The position numbers and the translations under genes were made by a program. Positions 1 to 10,636 of a stretch of DNA of 64,000 nt are shown here, piece after piece. How positions within the stretch are numbered: the stretch's first letter is position 1; each line of letters opens with the position of its first letter. The notes under the pieces were generated by a model that saw only the letters and a program-made list of their open reading frames with translations, was not told where the DNA came from and did not search any database. This DNA is from Ignavibacteria bacterium (GTDB lineage Bacteria; Bacteroidota; Ignavibacteria; Tepidaquicellales; Tepidaquicellaceae): contig JADJYU010000001.1 in assembly GCA_016719565.1 (NCBI GenBank), forward strand, positions 434,001 through 498,000, read 5' to 3'.

Positions 1-726
1 ATACTGCTTACAATTTGCCAAATTACCCATGCATTCTCTCACGGCATCACTTACAACACTTCGGGTTACTGATTCAAAGCATTGCCTTACAAATTCAATT
101 AGCCAAATTTCATTTGCAAAGAGGCAGACTGAAATTTCGATTCGCCAAATTTCATTTGCAAAGAGACAGACTGAAATTTCAAAGTACCGGATTGTGATTT
201 CATAACCGCACGTAGCCGCTTACAATGCTCCGAAATACAGATTCAATTATGTTTGTTACAAATTCAATTTACCGGATTGCTTTTAGCAATGCTGCGCAAC
301 ACTACTTACAATACACCAATTTGCGGATACAATGCCGCGCGATACCGCTTACAAACAAAAATATCTTTTTTTAATGGGAGCGAATTTTTACCCTATTCGC
401 AAAAACCGAAAGAGTTTAAACAACACTGCCCGCGGAAGGTCAATAAAATCAATGCTTTACGGCATTTTTGAAAACAACCCGGAGAAATCAGGAATTTCAT
501 ATTTTTACGGATTTTCACAAATCGTGAAAATTGCAACTACACTTTTAAATTAAAACTTTATAATTTATCACCGCTGCTTATTCATATACCGAATATGCAG
601 AAATTAAAAAACAATTATGAAAACAATATTAAATTATGTTCCAAGAGCTCCCCCGGATCTTATTTATTTTTATAGATCAGAAAAATTATCTCTAAACATA
701 TTTCATAAATTTAAATAAACATTAAA
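1..726. other. Gene-free repeat-rich stretch
   Basis: I see no convincing gene in the first 726 bases. The word TTACAA recurs seven times in the first 350 bases, at roughly 5, 49, 84, 219, 256, 303 and 348, often followed by ATTC or ATGC. Fragments such as TTACAAATTCAATT (near 86 and 257) and TACCGGATTG (near 184 and 270) occur twice. A true tandem duplication sits at 102-180. This looks like decayed dispersed-repeat DNA. The short open frames here read as low-complexity peptides built from those repeats. From about 554 to 726 the sequence is plain AT-rich DNA leading into the broken gene at 727. Confidence 0.5.
102..180. repeat. 42-bp tandem duplication, about 1.9 copies
   Basis: A unit beginning GCCAAATTTCATTTGC starts at 102 and again at 144, giving a period of exactly 42 bases. 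The second copy runs to about 180 and differs from the first by one base (GAGGCAG versus GAGACAG). As 42 is a multiple of three, the open frame across it reads as a 14-residue peptide repeat. The surrounding DNA is not gene-like, so I treat that frame as fortuitous. Confidence 0.75.
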
Positions 727-1432
727 ATGAACGAACATAAATTATCGAAAGTACAGGAAAATAAATTAAGCACTTTCATAGATATAGAAACGGCCCTGAC
801 AGAAACAGCTCCATTGTTACAGAAATACCTGCGCTTTCTGTTTCTGTTTTGGATTTCAAAAAAGTGATCTCCGATATTAATTCGAAAGCGGTCAGGAGAA
901 ACACCGTAAGAAGAGGTGCATCCGAAACAAAACCCTGAAGCGTATCGAACTCGAAAATACTACTGTAGAACTCGCTTCAGCTCTCTATGTATTCGGACAC
1001 AAGAATTCCGACGAAGTCATTAAAGCAATCGCAAACATACCGCCCTCTCTGCTTGACAGAATGCGCGACACTGAAGTGATTAATAAAGCGAATTCAATTC
1101 TCAATACCGTTACTGAAAAAGCTGACGACCTGACTTCGTTCGGGATCACCCAGACTGACATTGCAAGACTCAGATCGTGTATTGAAAATTACATAAGTTC
1201 AAACATAAATAAATCAGGCTCCCATACTGAAAGCGTCGTTATAACAAAAACACTCAAAGAACTTTTTCAGACCGGCATGGACATACTTGATAAGGAAATT
1301 GACAGAATGGTTGATTCACTGCAGACAAAAGAGAAGAACTTTTACGAAAGCTACTATGCCGTCCGGTCAGTTAAAAACTTTGGCTTAAGACACAGAAAAG
1401 AAACCGATCTTCAGCCTCAGAAGCAAGATTAG
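727..1432 (+). pseudogene. Frameshifted gene for a helical hypothetical protein
   Basis: The reading frame starts with MNEHKLSKVQENKL at 727. It moves to a second frame at about 805-816 (EIPALSVSVLDFKKV) and to a third at about 905-941 (RIELENTTVELASAL). It then continues unbroken to the stop at 1432 as an Asn/Lys/Glu-rich helical protein. Joined, the product would be about 235 residues with no signal peptide. I do not recognise the family with certainty; small helical proteins of this kind are common in Bacteroidota-type genomes. Both shifts need the same correction (one base missing each time), which fits either sequencing error or recent decay. A terminator hairpin follows at 1513. Confidence 0.65.
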
Positions 1433-1512
1433 GAGCAGGAGTAGGTGCATTTACAAAAAAAAGCATGCATGAAAGTTATTAATTTGATCCGATGATTTTA
1501 CACATAAAACTA

Positions 1513-1560
1513 GTCTCCGCAAAGTCCAAATATTTATGACTCCGCGGAGACAGTTTTTTT
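1513..1560 (+). terminator. Rho-independent terminator
   Basis: GTCTCCGC (1513-1520) pairs perfectly with GCGGAGAC (1544-1551). Inner AGTC/GACT pairing is possible, and a run of seven T follows. It lies downstream of the broken plus-strand gene ending at 1432. Confidence 0.7.
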
Positions 1561-1602
1561 CCAAATACTCGTAATTTGAAATTCGTAACTCGTAATTGCT
1601 TC

Positions 1603-1651
1603 TATTAACTACTAACTATTAACTACTAACTACTAACTGTTAACTATTAAG
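1603..1651. repeat. Heptamer satellite TAYTAAC x7 overlapping a stop codon
   Basis: Seven consecutive 7-base units fit TAYTAAC with small variations: TATTAAC, TACTAAC, TATTAAC, TACTAAC, TACTAAC, TGTTAAC, TATTAAG. The last unit contains the stop codon (1647-1649) of the minus-strand dockerin-type gene. Read on the minus strand, the array is a run of TAG/TAA triplets just after the coding end. A sister array in the same position is at 3257-3298. Confidence 0.85.
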
Positions 1652-3094
1652 GTGTTATTTTGCTCACAAAATTAAACGAATTATTATCCGCAAAAACTGC
1701 ATCCGCAAGATCTATAACTCCGTCCCCGTTCACATCCGTCGGCAAATAACCCGACTCGAAATTAAAAGCATCATTGTCTATCAGACTCCCGTCGGACAGA
1801 TCTATTACGCCATCCTGATTTACATCAGCGCTGTATATTGCAAACTTCACAGGAGAATAATCAGCCTGTATCATATTATTCCCGAATGCCTGAGATGATG
1901 CAGTTGTAAAATCATAGTTTAATGCGCTTCCTGAGAACTGCTGCGGCATATTGCTCCATGTCTCCAGTGAGTTTCTGTGCTCTAGCTGAAGATAATAGTC
2001 TGCACCGTTTACTGCATTTAAAAACTCGAATGTCCCCTGACCTGTTGGATCAAAAGCTGCACTTGCAAGATCAATTACTTCATATGGTGATGATGCATTC
2101 CTTAAATAAACAGAAACTGTATCGCTGACCATTGCATCGGTATCGGGATTATAAAATCCCTGAATGCAGATCTTCTGACTCAGCGTAACAGGTAGTTGTA
2201 ATACCGGCCTTCTGTAAACGCTGTTCACCGAAGCTCCGGCATACATAGTCGTTGTAAAAGTATAAAGAATAAATTGTTATTCCGGCGGGCAACCCGTCAT
2301 TGAGTTGTGACCAGTTCAACCCGTTATCAGTAGACAGAAATACTCCGTTTTGTTCCGTTCCTGCATAAACCGCACTCCCGTCTGCAGCCAGCGAAAAGAC
2401 CGCATTATTATTAAGGGATGACCGTGTCCAGGTATATCCGCTATCCTGATGAATAATATACCCCGCCTTCCCGTACCTGCGTAAGCATAGCTTCCGTTTA
2501 TGACTACTGAATATACTGTTCTGTTGTTCAGAGATGTCGCTGTCCAGTTGTTGCCGTTGTTAGTTGACAAATATACTCCCGCATTACCGCCTGCTCCCGC
2601 AAGAATTAAATTTCCGTTTACAGCTATTGATTTTATATTTATTACATTCAGCGAACTGATGAACCAGCTTGAGCCTCCCGATGAATAGAACAAACTGAAG
2701 TATGAAGTCCTGAGAATATTCGTGTCGGATTTGATGCCAGTGAATAAATAGTAGAATTGTTTAATCCGATCAGCGTCCAGTAAGCGCCGTTGTTTGAAGT
2801 TCTGTATATACCTATATCAGTACCTGCATACAAATAATTTCCGAACATTGTCAGAGAAAATACGACACGGTTATTAAGTCCAATACCTGCCTGAGTCCAG
2901 TTCATGCCGTCATCGGTCGAGGTATAAAGTCCGTAGTTGAATGTTCCGGCAAATAGATTAGTGCTGTTGTTTGTGAATGAATATATTTGCTTGTTGCCAA
3001 GTCCGGTGGAGACATTGCTCCATTGTGCGTAGGAATTTTGGGTAAGAAGAGTTGTAAAGAATAACATAGCCACTGCTAAATTTTTCATAACCAT
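1647..3094 (-). pseudogene. Broken secreted beta-propeller protein with dockerin-like C-terminus
   Basis: The N-terminus (from 3094) has a signal peptide ending near NSYAQ. BNR/Ycf48-like propeller repeats follow (TSTDDGMNWTQ, RTSNNGAYWT, LSTNNGNNWT, LSTDNGLNWSQ). The C-terminus carries the shared beta domain (VYLRN, HRNSLETWS, QAFGNNM) and two EF-hand loops, DVNQDGVIDLSD and DVNGDGVIDLAD. The frame breaks at about 2700, 2440 and 2250, and the sequence is coherent in a new frame after each break. A corrected product would be about 480 residues, close to the intact paralogue at 37717-39177. Either the gene is decaying or the sequence here has indel errors. Confidence 0.75.
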
Positions 3095-3256
3095 CCTCCA
3101 TCAAAGATTTGATATTTTTTATATCGAAAAAATAATCAATCCTCATGGAATGAGAAATGCAAAAAGGGAGTGTGAGTAATATCGTAAGATATACATGACA
3201 CTCCCGAAGTTTTAAAAAAATCCTGCCCATCCACCATTTAATTATAAATTATAAAC

Positions 3257-3298
3257 TACTAACTATTAACTACTAACTATTAACTACTAACTATTAAG
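3257..3298. repeat. Heptamer satellite TAYTAAC x6 overlapping a stop codon
   Basis: Six units alternate TACTAAC and TATTAAC and end in TATTAAG, which contains the stop codon (3294-3296) of the next minus-strand dockerin-type gene. The array is the same motif, in the same place relative to the stop codon, as the one at 1603-1651. The coding DNA next to both arrays is also very similar. Confidence 0.85.
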
Positions 3299-5404
3299 GT
3301 GTTATTTTCCCTACAAAGTTAAACGAATTATTATCCGCGAACACCGCATCAGCAACGTCAACAATCCCGTCGCCGTTCACATCCGTCGGCAGATATCCGG
3401 ATGCAAAGTTGAATGCGTCATTATCTATCAGACTTCCGTCAGAAAGATCAATAGTCCCGTCCTGATTTACATCGCCTCCGTAAAATGCAAATCTGACAGG
3501 CATATCATCCACCTGCGCCATATTGCTTCCGTATGCCTGTGTTACATCGGGTGAAAACGTATGAGTCATACTGTGCCGCAAACTGTATTGTACTTCCGCT
3601 CCATGTCTCGACTGAATTTCTGTGCTTCACCTGTATATAATAATTTACAAAGTTGTCCGTATTATATAATTCAAAAAATCCGTTACCGCCGTTACCGACT
3701 CTTGCTTTTGACGAATCAATTACGTCATAAGGTGATGCGCTGTCTCTTAAGTACAGTCTTATTGTATCACCGAACATCATATTTGTATTTGGATTATAAG
3801 ACCCTTCGAGAAATCCGTTGAATGAGAGATACTTATATGTTCTCGGTGTTCCCGAACAACCCAGTGAAGCCCAGACATTTGTGCCGCCGCTGTATTCCGT
3901 CCAAACGGCAAAACAGCTTTCTCCCTGAGGTCGTATTTAATTCCCGGTCTCGGCTGAGCTGTGTTAGGATTGGTGTTGATGTGATTCATCTGTGTAACAA
4001 TTCCCCCCAGACATTATTTTCCGCCGAACAATAAGTAACAGGTATTATCGAATTTGTGAGTTCCGAATATGCGCATGAATAAAATCCCGGAGCGCTTCTG
4101 AAGCCGATGATATCAGCTCTTGTGGAATTGTTTGTACGGTAATCAACGTAGCCGTTTGCCCAGCCGGCGCTTCCGTTCGTGGAAAGGTAATATTCTATAT
4201 CTCAGTCAGTCGCCGAATATTTTCTCAGGTTCACGATCATTAAATTATTATATCCTCCCGCCGATGCAATGTATGCCTGATACGCTCTCTTATCAGGTAT
4301 TGAGCTTATGTTTCCTGCATAGGTTGCAAAAGATGAAGAGATAAATGAACCGATGGATGTTTTCGCTAAAATAATTCTTGATGAGTCTTCAAGACTTGAC
4401 TCGACTACAAGTATGGAATCCATTCCGCCGTTTCTGAAATATGCAATGTCTACATAGTAATCGACAGGATATCTGAAGAGTAATCCTAAAAATCCGGTTG
4501 CCTTATATGTAAAGACAGGAGAGACAGTGTATGGTGAATAACAAATTGCAACTTTCTCACCTGAATAATATCCGCCTGCGACCGCGCTGTCCATGCATGC
4601 GGTTATGTATACCCAGGGATTAGAAGGATAAGCTTCATTGTCCGAGACAATGCGGGGTTTCCAGTAATAATTTGAATTTACGGTTCCGGGCCAGTTAAGA
4701 GTATATCCGGCGTAATCAAGAATTCCTGTAATTCTTACAATTGTGACTCCGATCCTGTATTGTCCTGTATAATTATTTGTCGCATATCCGAATGCTGTCC
4801 AGATAAATTTATCTCCGCTGCTGTTTTCTATCAGCTCAATGTCAATCTGATCCTGCCACATTCTGTTGCCGGCTGAAAATGCAACTGTTGCTTTTCTATC
4901 CATGTCTTTCCTCCGTCATCGGAATAGCTCAACCTGAGCTGATCCGGGGTGGCTCCGCTCTGCGGTCCGGAAGACAGCAGCAGGTCCAAATCCTTCCTGC
5001 AGTAACGCCGACCTGTTCAGTGCATGTTGCAACTCCCTTTGTACCCGTTGTTGACGTGACCAATCCAATATTAATATTATCAGACTGACTTTCTTCCGGC
5101 TTTATTAATGTCAGAGGAAATTCATCTCCCGGTTTTGTTACTGATCCGGTTAGAGCGTCAAAGTTTTTTTGAGTATTCAATACATCAAAAGTATTTCCTG
5201 ACTTCTTTGACATCAGAAGATTGCTTTCAAGTACTGATATTTCATTTATAAGCTGCGGATCCCTGTAAACAGACTGATTGCTGTTTCTGTCAAAGTCCGC
5301 TATAACTTCCACCGGAGTTTCCTCCGGCTGAACTTTTTATTCTGAGGATAAGCAGTTGTGCTTAAGAGCAGTATGAATATTAAGCTTGATAATTTTAAGA
5401 ACAT
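3294..5404 (-). pseudogene. Broken large secreted protein with dockerin-like C-terminus
   Basis: The gene begins at the ATG at 5404, with signal peptide MFLKLSSLIFILLLSTTAYP. The frame changes near 5310, 4990, 4200, 3850 and 3560. Each segment reads as plausible protein: a sialidase/BNR-like motif SYSDDGGKTWIEK near 4930, a long beta-rich middle (4202-4903), then the shared C-terminal beta domain (YLRDSASPYDVIDSS, HRNSVETWSG) and EF-hand loops DVNQDGTIDLSD and DVNGDGIVDVAD. A corrected product would be about 700 residues. Its overall role is unknown; a secreted or cell-surface protein is likely. At least five indels are needed, the most of any gene in the window. Confidence 0.7.
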
Positions 5405-5723
5405 GATTCCTCCGTATGTATTTAATTTTATATAAAATATTTTTATAATATTTTTTCTTCTTTGGATTTGATTGCTTAGCATAAAAAATCTTGCACCGGT
5501 CTTTCTTCTGACCGGATACTAAATTGCAGTAAATACATTTGCAAAGCAAAGAAACTTTAAGAGAGTTTTCACCTCGGAAATCAAATTGTAATTAAGAAAT
5601 ATTAATGATAATTTCATAAATAAAATACATTTACGAAAAGAAAATATTTGCAGAAAATAATTTTTCGCGGCTGATGTTTTTGGAAATTATTTACTAATGA
5701 AATAATCTGTAATAAAGTATAAA

Positions 5724-7194
5724 ATGCTTAACAGTAATTTACTTGAAATATTAAGAACCTTCGATAAGCAGCAGATCAAAAAATTCGGAACATTTTTAAT
5801 TTCTCCCTATCATAACAGAAATTCAAATGTAGTAAAACTTTTTAATTCCTTAAAAGCATTTTATCCGGAATTTCAAAACACTAAACTCGAAAGAGAGATA
5901 TTATGGAAGAGGGTTTTTCCGGGCAGGGAATATCAATACGGTGTAATGAAGAATCTTATCTTCGAACTTCAGAAACTATCTGAAAAATTTCTTTCGTTTG
6001 AGAAATTCAGTTCAAATGAACTTGAAAGCGGTTTTAATCTCCTCGACGCCCTGCTTGATAAAAATCTGATCTCGCTTTTCAGTAAATATGCGGGTCATTT
6101 TAAGTCAAAGCTTGAAAGATCCAAAATTGATCTGGATTATTTTTATTACAGATGTTTGATAGAGTGCCGTGAACTCAATCACCTTTTTCTGAGTGAGAAT
6201 AATATCCGCGGCAAGATAAATTCGATCAGCAGACCGAATGAAAGTTGACTGATATTTTTCTTTTTAAATTTTTTTAACAGTAATTATAATTCGCTGCATG
6301 ACAGCGTTTTGTATAACAGTCCTTATGACAGGAGGTATCTGAATTCCGTTTCGGATTTTTTAAAAACAGTCCGGCCCGGGATAATATTTTTGTTTCAATT
6401 TTTTCTTCAGTAATTGACACACTCTCTTTTCCGGATGATGAAAGTTTCTTCCGCAGACTTAAATCTTCTTATGCTAAAAACTCCGGCAGACTGAGCAGGG
6501 AAATCAAATATAATGTGCTGACCGCTCTTGTAAATTTCTGTAATTATCAGGTGATGAAAGGAAATACAAAATTCATTAATGAGCAGTTCAAAATATATAA
6601 ACAGATGATAGAAACCGGTATATATAACAACGGTAAAGACAATTTCATAAATCCATACATGTATGCGAATATTGTCAGCATGGCGGCTAATCTGCGCAGA
6701 TACAGCTGGGCTGAAAATTTTGCGGAAAAATTCAGAAGCAAACTTAACAGTTCACATCGAAAACAGTGTTTTCAGTTTGCTATGGTTTCTCTGAATCTTA
6801 AAAGAAAAAGTTTGATGCTGCTCTGGAATATTTATCTAAAGTAAAAGCGGGGATGTGATCGATAAAATTACTATCAGAAGATTTCAGCTTATGCTGTATT
6901 ACGAATCGGGATATTTTGACGAACTTCATTCTCTTATCGATTCGACAAAGCATTTTATTACTAACGACAATAAAACCTCTGCCGGCGCGAAAAATATATT
7001 CGGTAACTTTCTGTACTTTGTTAAAAAGTTCGCCGAAGTAAAAGGTAATATTAAAAATAAGAAATACGATGAATATTATTTGATAAATCTGAAAAAGAGC
7101 TCAGCGAAAAAAAGTTTCAAATAAATTATGGCTCACTGAAAAGATCGATGAACTTGAGAAACCTAAATCAGCAAACCGCAAAATTAAGGTGTAA
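5724..7194 (+). pseudogene. Frameshifted helical hypothetical protein
   Basis: The frame opens at 5724 with MLNSNLLEILRTFDKQQIKK. It breaks near 6245, resumes as FNSNYNSLHDSVLYNSPYD, changes again by 6515 and 6850, and finally shifts near 7110 to end in KPKSANRKIKV with stop at 7192-7194. A corrected product of about 480 residues would be soluble and almost wholly helical. In length and layout it resembles the intact protein at 28855-30330, which opens with a similar amphipathic helix, though I cannot prove homology. Its last 11 bases overlap the 3' end of the convergent minus-strand gene. Function unknown. Confidence 0.65.
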
Positions 7195-8709
7195 CCTTTC
7201 CTACAAAGTTCAGCGCATTATTATCTGCTGTCACTGCGTCACTCAGATCTGTCACGCTGTCTCCGTTCACATCAGTCGGCAGATAACCTGTCATAAAAGC
7301 GATCGCATCATTATCTATCAAAAAGTTATCCGTTATATCAATTAAGCCGTCCTGATTAACATCTCCGCTGTATAAACAATATTCACCGTCTTTAAGAACC
7401 ATGTTATTTCCATACGCCTGACTGTCTGAGGAAGTGAAATCATAATTATAGAAAGAACCTGTCGTCATACTCTCTCCTCCGGCGCTGCTCCATGTCTCAA
7501 TACTGTTGCGGTGTCTGACCTGAAGATAATATGTTCCGTTTGTAATGTTATAAAATTTGTAAATGCCTTTCATGCTTACTGAATCGATTACCCCCGTAGA
7601 TGAATCAAGCGCATTATAAGGTGAAGCATTATTTCTTAAATATATTCTGACTGTATCACGCATATTCAGTTCACCTGTTCCCGAATTTAAAAATCCTTCC
7701 ATCGCCGCTGTAACATTAATCGTTACTGACCGGAGATACCAGGGTTTGAAGTTTCATCCCTTTTAAAAAATCATCTATTCGAAGAGCGACTTTTTGTCTT
7801 CCGGCTGCGGAGGGATGCGTTCCGTCAGCTGCAAAGTCCGCCGGACAGTTCCAGGTCAGTCCGTCAATTCTGGAATAATTCCGTCAGCCCATGTATAAGG
7901 TCCCCATGAAAGCCACGGGAATTTTTATTTGTTCCGTTATAAATTAAACTTGAATCTCCGTTTATCTGATCTTCTATCAGCCATTTCACCGACCAGCCGG
8001 AGTAATAGGCAAAGGGTTCAGGATTCAAAGTGCCGGTTGCGTATCCCGCATAGATCCTGCTTGCCAGATAACACTGCTTCAGATTTATATATTTAGTTTT
8101 CATTATACCCATGCATATTTTGAATTTCTCCTTCAGACTGTCGGGATAATTCGGGAATGCCGTATCAGAAGGATTTGCCTGCGCTTCTTTAAACCAAACT
8201 GCCTGGACCTGTTTCACAGAAAGTCCGGCCTGTGCAAGTCGCTGGAAAATTACAGTCCAGAAGGATGCGCCGGGATTGTTTATTATATCAATTGTTTGTC
8301 CGCCCTGCGCCCCGTTTATTATTACAAGTTTTGGATTAAGATACGGCGCTCCGTTTACATTCTGCATGAACTGCTGAAATTCCTGAGCGCAGTTTGACAT
8401 TCCGACAGAAAGTAAAACCACCTTCCCGTTTACAGGATCATAATTACCGCCTGTATCAAGCGGAACAATATTCATTCCGATATCAAGGCCGTCATCATCA
8501 TGAACGTCAGGTCTGACATTATTTCCGTTAGGATAAAGTCCGCCCTGATAACTTCTGAAATATCCCGCGCCGAGATCATTAATCGGAGTCAGCCCGACTG
8601 AAGTATTTGTGCAGACCTGGGAAATACTTTCCTTTGGAGAAATTACTACCGTAATTAAAAGTGTTAAATAAATAAGAGGTGTACGGAAAGAAGAGAATAC
8701 ATCTTTCAT
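7184..8709 (-). pseudogene. Broken SGNH-hydrolase-like secreted protein with dockerin-like module
   Basis: The N-terminal part (8709 to about 7900) has a signal peptide, then a region resembling SGNH/GDSL-type hydrolases: VLLSVGMSNC could hold the nucleophile serine and NGAQGG a later block. After a frame change near 7900 the motif ADGTHPSAAGRQKVA appears, which would supply the C-terminal Asp and His of the triad. Another change near 7735 leads into the shared beta domain (VRIYLRNNASPYNALDSS) and loops DVNQDGLIDITD and DVNGDSVTDLSD. A corrected length is about 500 residues. Hydrolase activity is an inference from these motifs only. Confidence 0.65.
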
Positions 8710-8865
8710 AATAGAGGGTTAAATTAATGAAATTAATTTCATATAACTTAATTTATCTGATTTGAAAAATCAAATAGATTTATTCAGCAAATCAATAAAA
8801 TAAATTGTCCAGATAACCGGTAGTTACGAACGGATGAGAAGCAAAATTAAAATCTGAAATTGTAT

Positions 8866-10485
8866 CTATTTTATTAAATTCATCTTCACTGTTTCAGAAT
8901 AGCCGCCGCTCTTAAGCTGATAGAAATATATCCCGCTTGAAAGCGAGCTGCCGTCAAAGCTAACCTGATATGATCCGGCGTTTAGATTCTCATTAACAAG
9001 TATTGAAATTTCTTTTCCAAGAATATCGTAAACAGTAAGATTCACAATACCGCTTTTTGCAATATCGAATTTAATTCCTGTTCCCGGATTGAACGGGTTC
9101 GGATAGTTTTGATATAGTTTATATCCGGCAGGAAATATATTATTGTTAGTATGTAAAGAAGTCATAGTTCCATTACCTCCGTAAAAGCAGATCACTCTGC
9201 CTTCCCTGTTCCCTCCCAGAAATTCATTAATTCCGTTTGAGTCAATATCATTAAGCGCTGCGGCGCGGTCTCCGCGCTGTGTGAGAGTCGAACCGAAAAT
9301 GTGATTGAAAAGTACATTTCCGTTCATCCCGTCAAGTACGAGTAGTCTCGGCTGAAGCTGTGTGGCAATTACAATATCATCAATGCTGTCACCTGTAATA
9401 TCACCAATGTTATCAATGCCTCTGAGATAAGATGAGCTTAAAAAATTTGTCCAGATAATATTTCCTGTTTTTGTATCAACTCTGCTTGCAGACTGAGGCG
9501 CTGAAAGTGTAATATCAGCAAAACCGTTTCCGTCAGCATCATTTAATAAAGTAATTTTTCCGTTATTACTTGATCCGAGATTCTGAGTCCAGATCTGCGC
9601 TCCGGTTTTTCCTGAAATAGCAAATACCGATCCAGTGAATCCGCCCAGTCCTATAATGTCTTTAGCGCTGTCACCGCCTATATCCGGAACCTCGATAAGG
9701 CTCCATGTATTTCCGGTACTGTTATAACTCCATACGGAATTTCCGAGCGTATCAAAACCGGTTACGCTGTACGGCGCGCCGTTATTGTTAACTCCGATCG
9801 CTCCGCCTGATTCGGTAGCAACGACATCATCCGTAAACGGCTGCGGCTGTGTTCTGTAAAAAATCACTTCACCGTTTAATGCATTCAGACAGATCAGGGC
9901 GTGTCTTCCTCCATTGGTAACGCCGCTTGCAGAGACAAGCGCATCATTAAATCCATCGCCGTTGTAATCATACTTTAACTTTATAGATTCTATATCTCCG
10001 TCGCTGGTGGTTGTGGAATTTCCGTATGACCATAAGACAATTCCGTTGATCCCGTTAAGCGCGTATATCATTTCATTCCCTCCGCCGCAGCCGATCACAA
10101 CATCATGTGTTCCGTCGTTGTTAACATCCGCAATTGCCATTGCTTCTTCCCATTCCACCGAACCTGTATTTATCGAACCGAAGTGCGTACTATACTGCCA
10201 AATTATCGCGCCGTTAATTCCGCTGAAGCAAATAGTCCAGTAATTTCCGGTAGCGACTGCGACGTCATTTACATTATCGCCGTTAACATCCTGGATCTGC
10301 TTCATACTTCTGATCTGCTTATCATTCAGAGTTGTTCCCGGATTGTCAGGAATTAATATTTGCCATACAATATCTCCGAACTCAAGTCCTCTTGTCTGTG
10401 AATATGCATTGTGTGCAGTAATTGTAAATACAGTTATAGCTGATATAATTGCTATATTTGTAAAAAGGCGTAGTGAGTATTTCAT
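8866..10485 (-). CDS. Secreted FG-GAP/PQQ-like beta-propeller with T9SS sorting domain
   Basis: This 539-residue protein has a signal peptide (residues 1 to about 29, ending AHNAYSQ). A propeller of repeats with Asp-rich calcium-binding loops follows (DVNGDNVNDVAV, DVNNDGTHDVVIG, DADGNGFADI, DITGDSIDDIVI). The last 85 or so residues form a T9SS type A domain (YQNYPNPFNPGTG, VYDILGKEI, SSGIYFYQL). It is probably exported through the outer membrane and attached to the cell surface or released. The intact long frame marks the end of the frameshift-ridden first 8 kb. It is divergent from the TonB receptor gene, and the 151-base gap should hold both promoters. Confidence 0.9.
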   Translation of the reverse strand: MKYSLRLFTNIAIISAITVFTITAHNAYSQTRGLEFGDIVWQILIPDNPGTTLNDKQIRSMKQIQDVNGDNVNDVAVATGNYWTICFSGINGAIIWQYSTHFGSINTGSVEWEEAMAIADVNNDGTHDVVIGCGGGNEMIYALNGINGIVLWSYGNSTTTSDGDIESIKLKYDYNGDGFNDALVSASGVTNGGRHALICLNALNGEVIFYRTQPQPFTDDVVATESGGAIGVNNNGAPYSVTGFDTLGNSVWSYNSTGNTWSLIEVPDIGGDSAKDIIGLGGFTGSVFAISGKTGAQIWTQNLGSSNNGKITLLNDADGNGFADITLSAPQSASRVDTKTGNIIWTNFLSSSYLRGIDNIGDITGDSIDDIVIATQLQPRLLVLDGMNGNVLFNHIFGSTLTQRGDRAAALNDIDSNGINEFLGGNREGRVICFYGGNGTMTSLHTNNNIFPAGYKLYQNYPNPFNPGTGIKFDIAKSGIVNLTVYDILGKEISILVNENLNAGSYQVSFDGSSLSSGIYFYQLKSGGYSETVKMNLIK

Positions 10486-10636
10486 AATGATTTTTAACTT
10501 AAAATAAATAATCAGATTATTATTAGAAAGAAAAGAATTTTTAGTAAGTTATCAGGACAGTTGTGATGAATCATTTTTACCGTTTATCTTCAATCATAAT
10601 TTTAGAATAAACTGTCAGACATATGAAATGTAAGGC

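Noticed and set aside
15..553. Three overlapping open frames at the window start
   Set aside because: Their peptides simply mirror the DNA repeats (for example a 14-residue duplication from the 42-bp repeat) and overlap each other in different frames.
617..718. 34-codon frame starting with ATG before the first broken gene
   Set aside because: Too short, no recognisable features, and composition typical of the surrounding non-coding DNA.
1603..3298. CRISPR-like array
   Set aside because: The 7-base units are directly adjacent with no spacers; this is a microsatellite.
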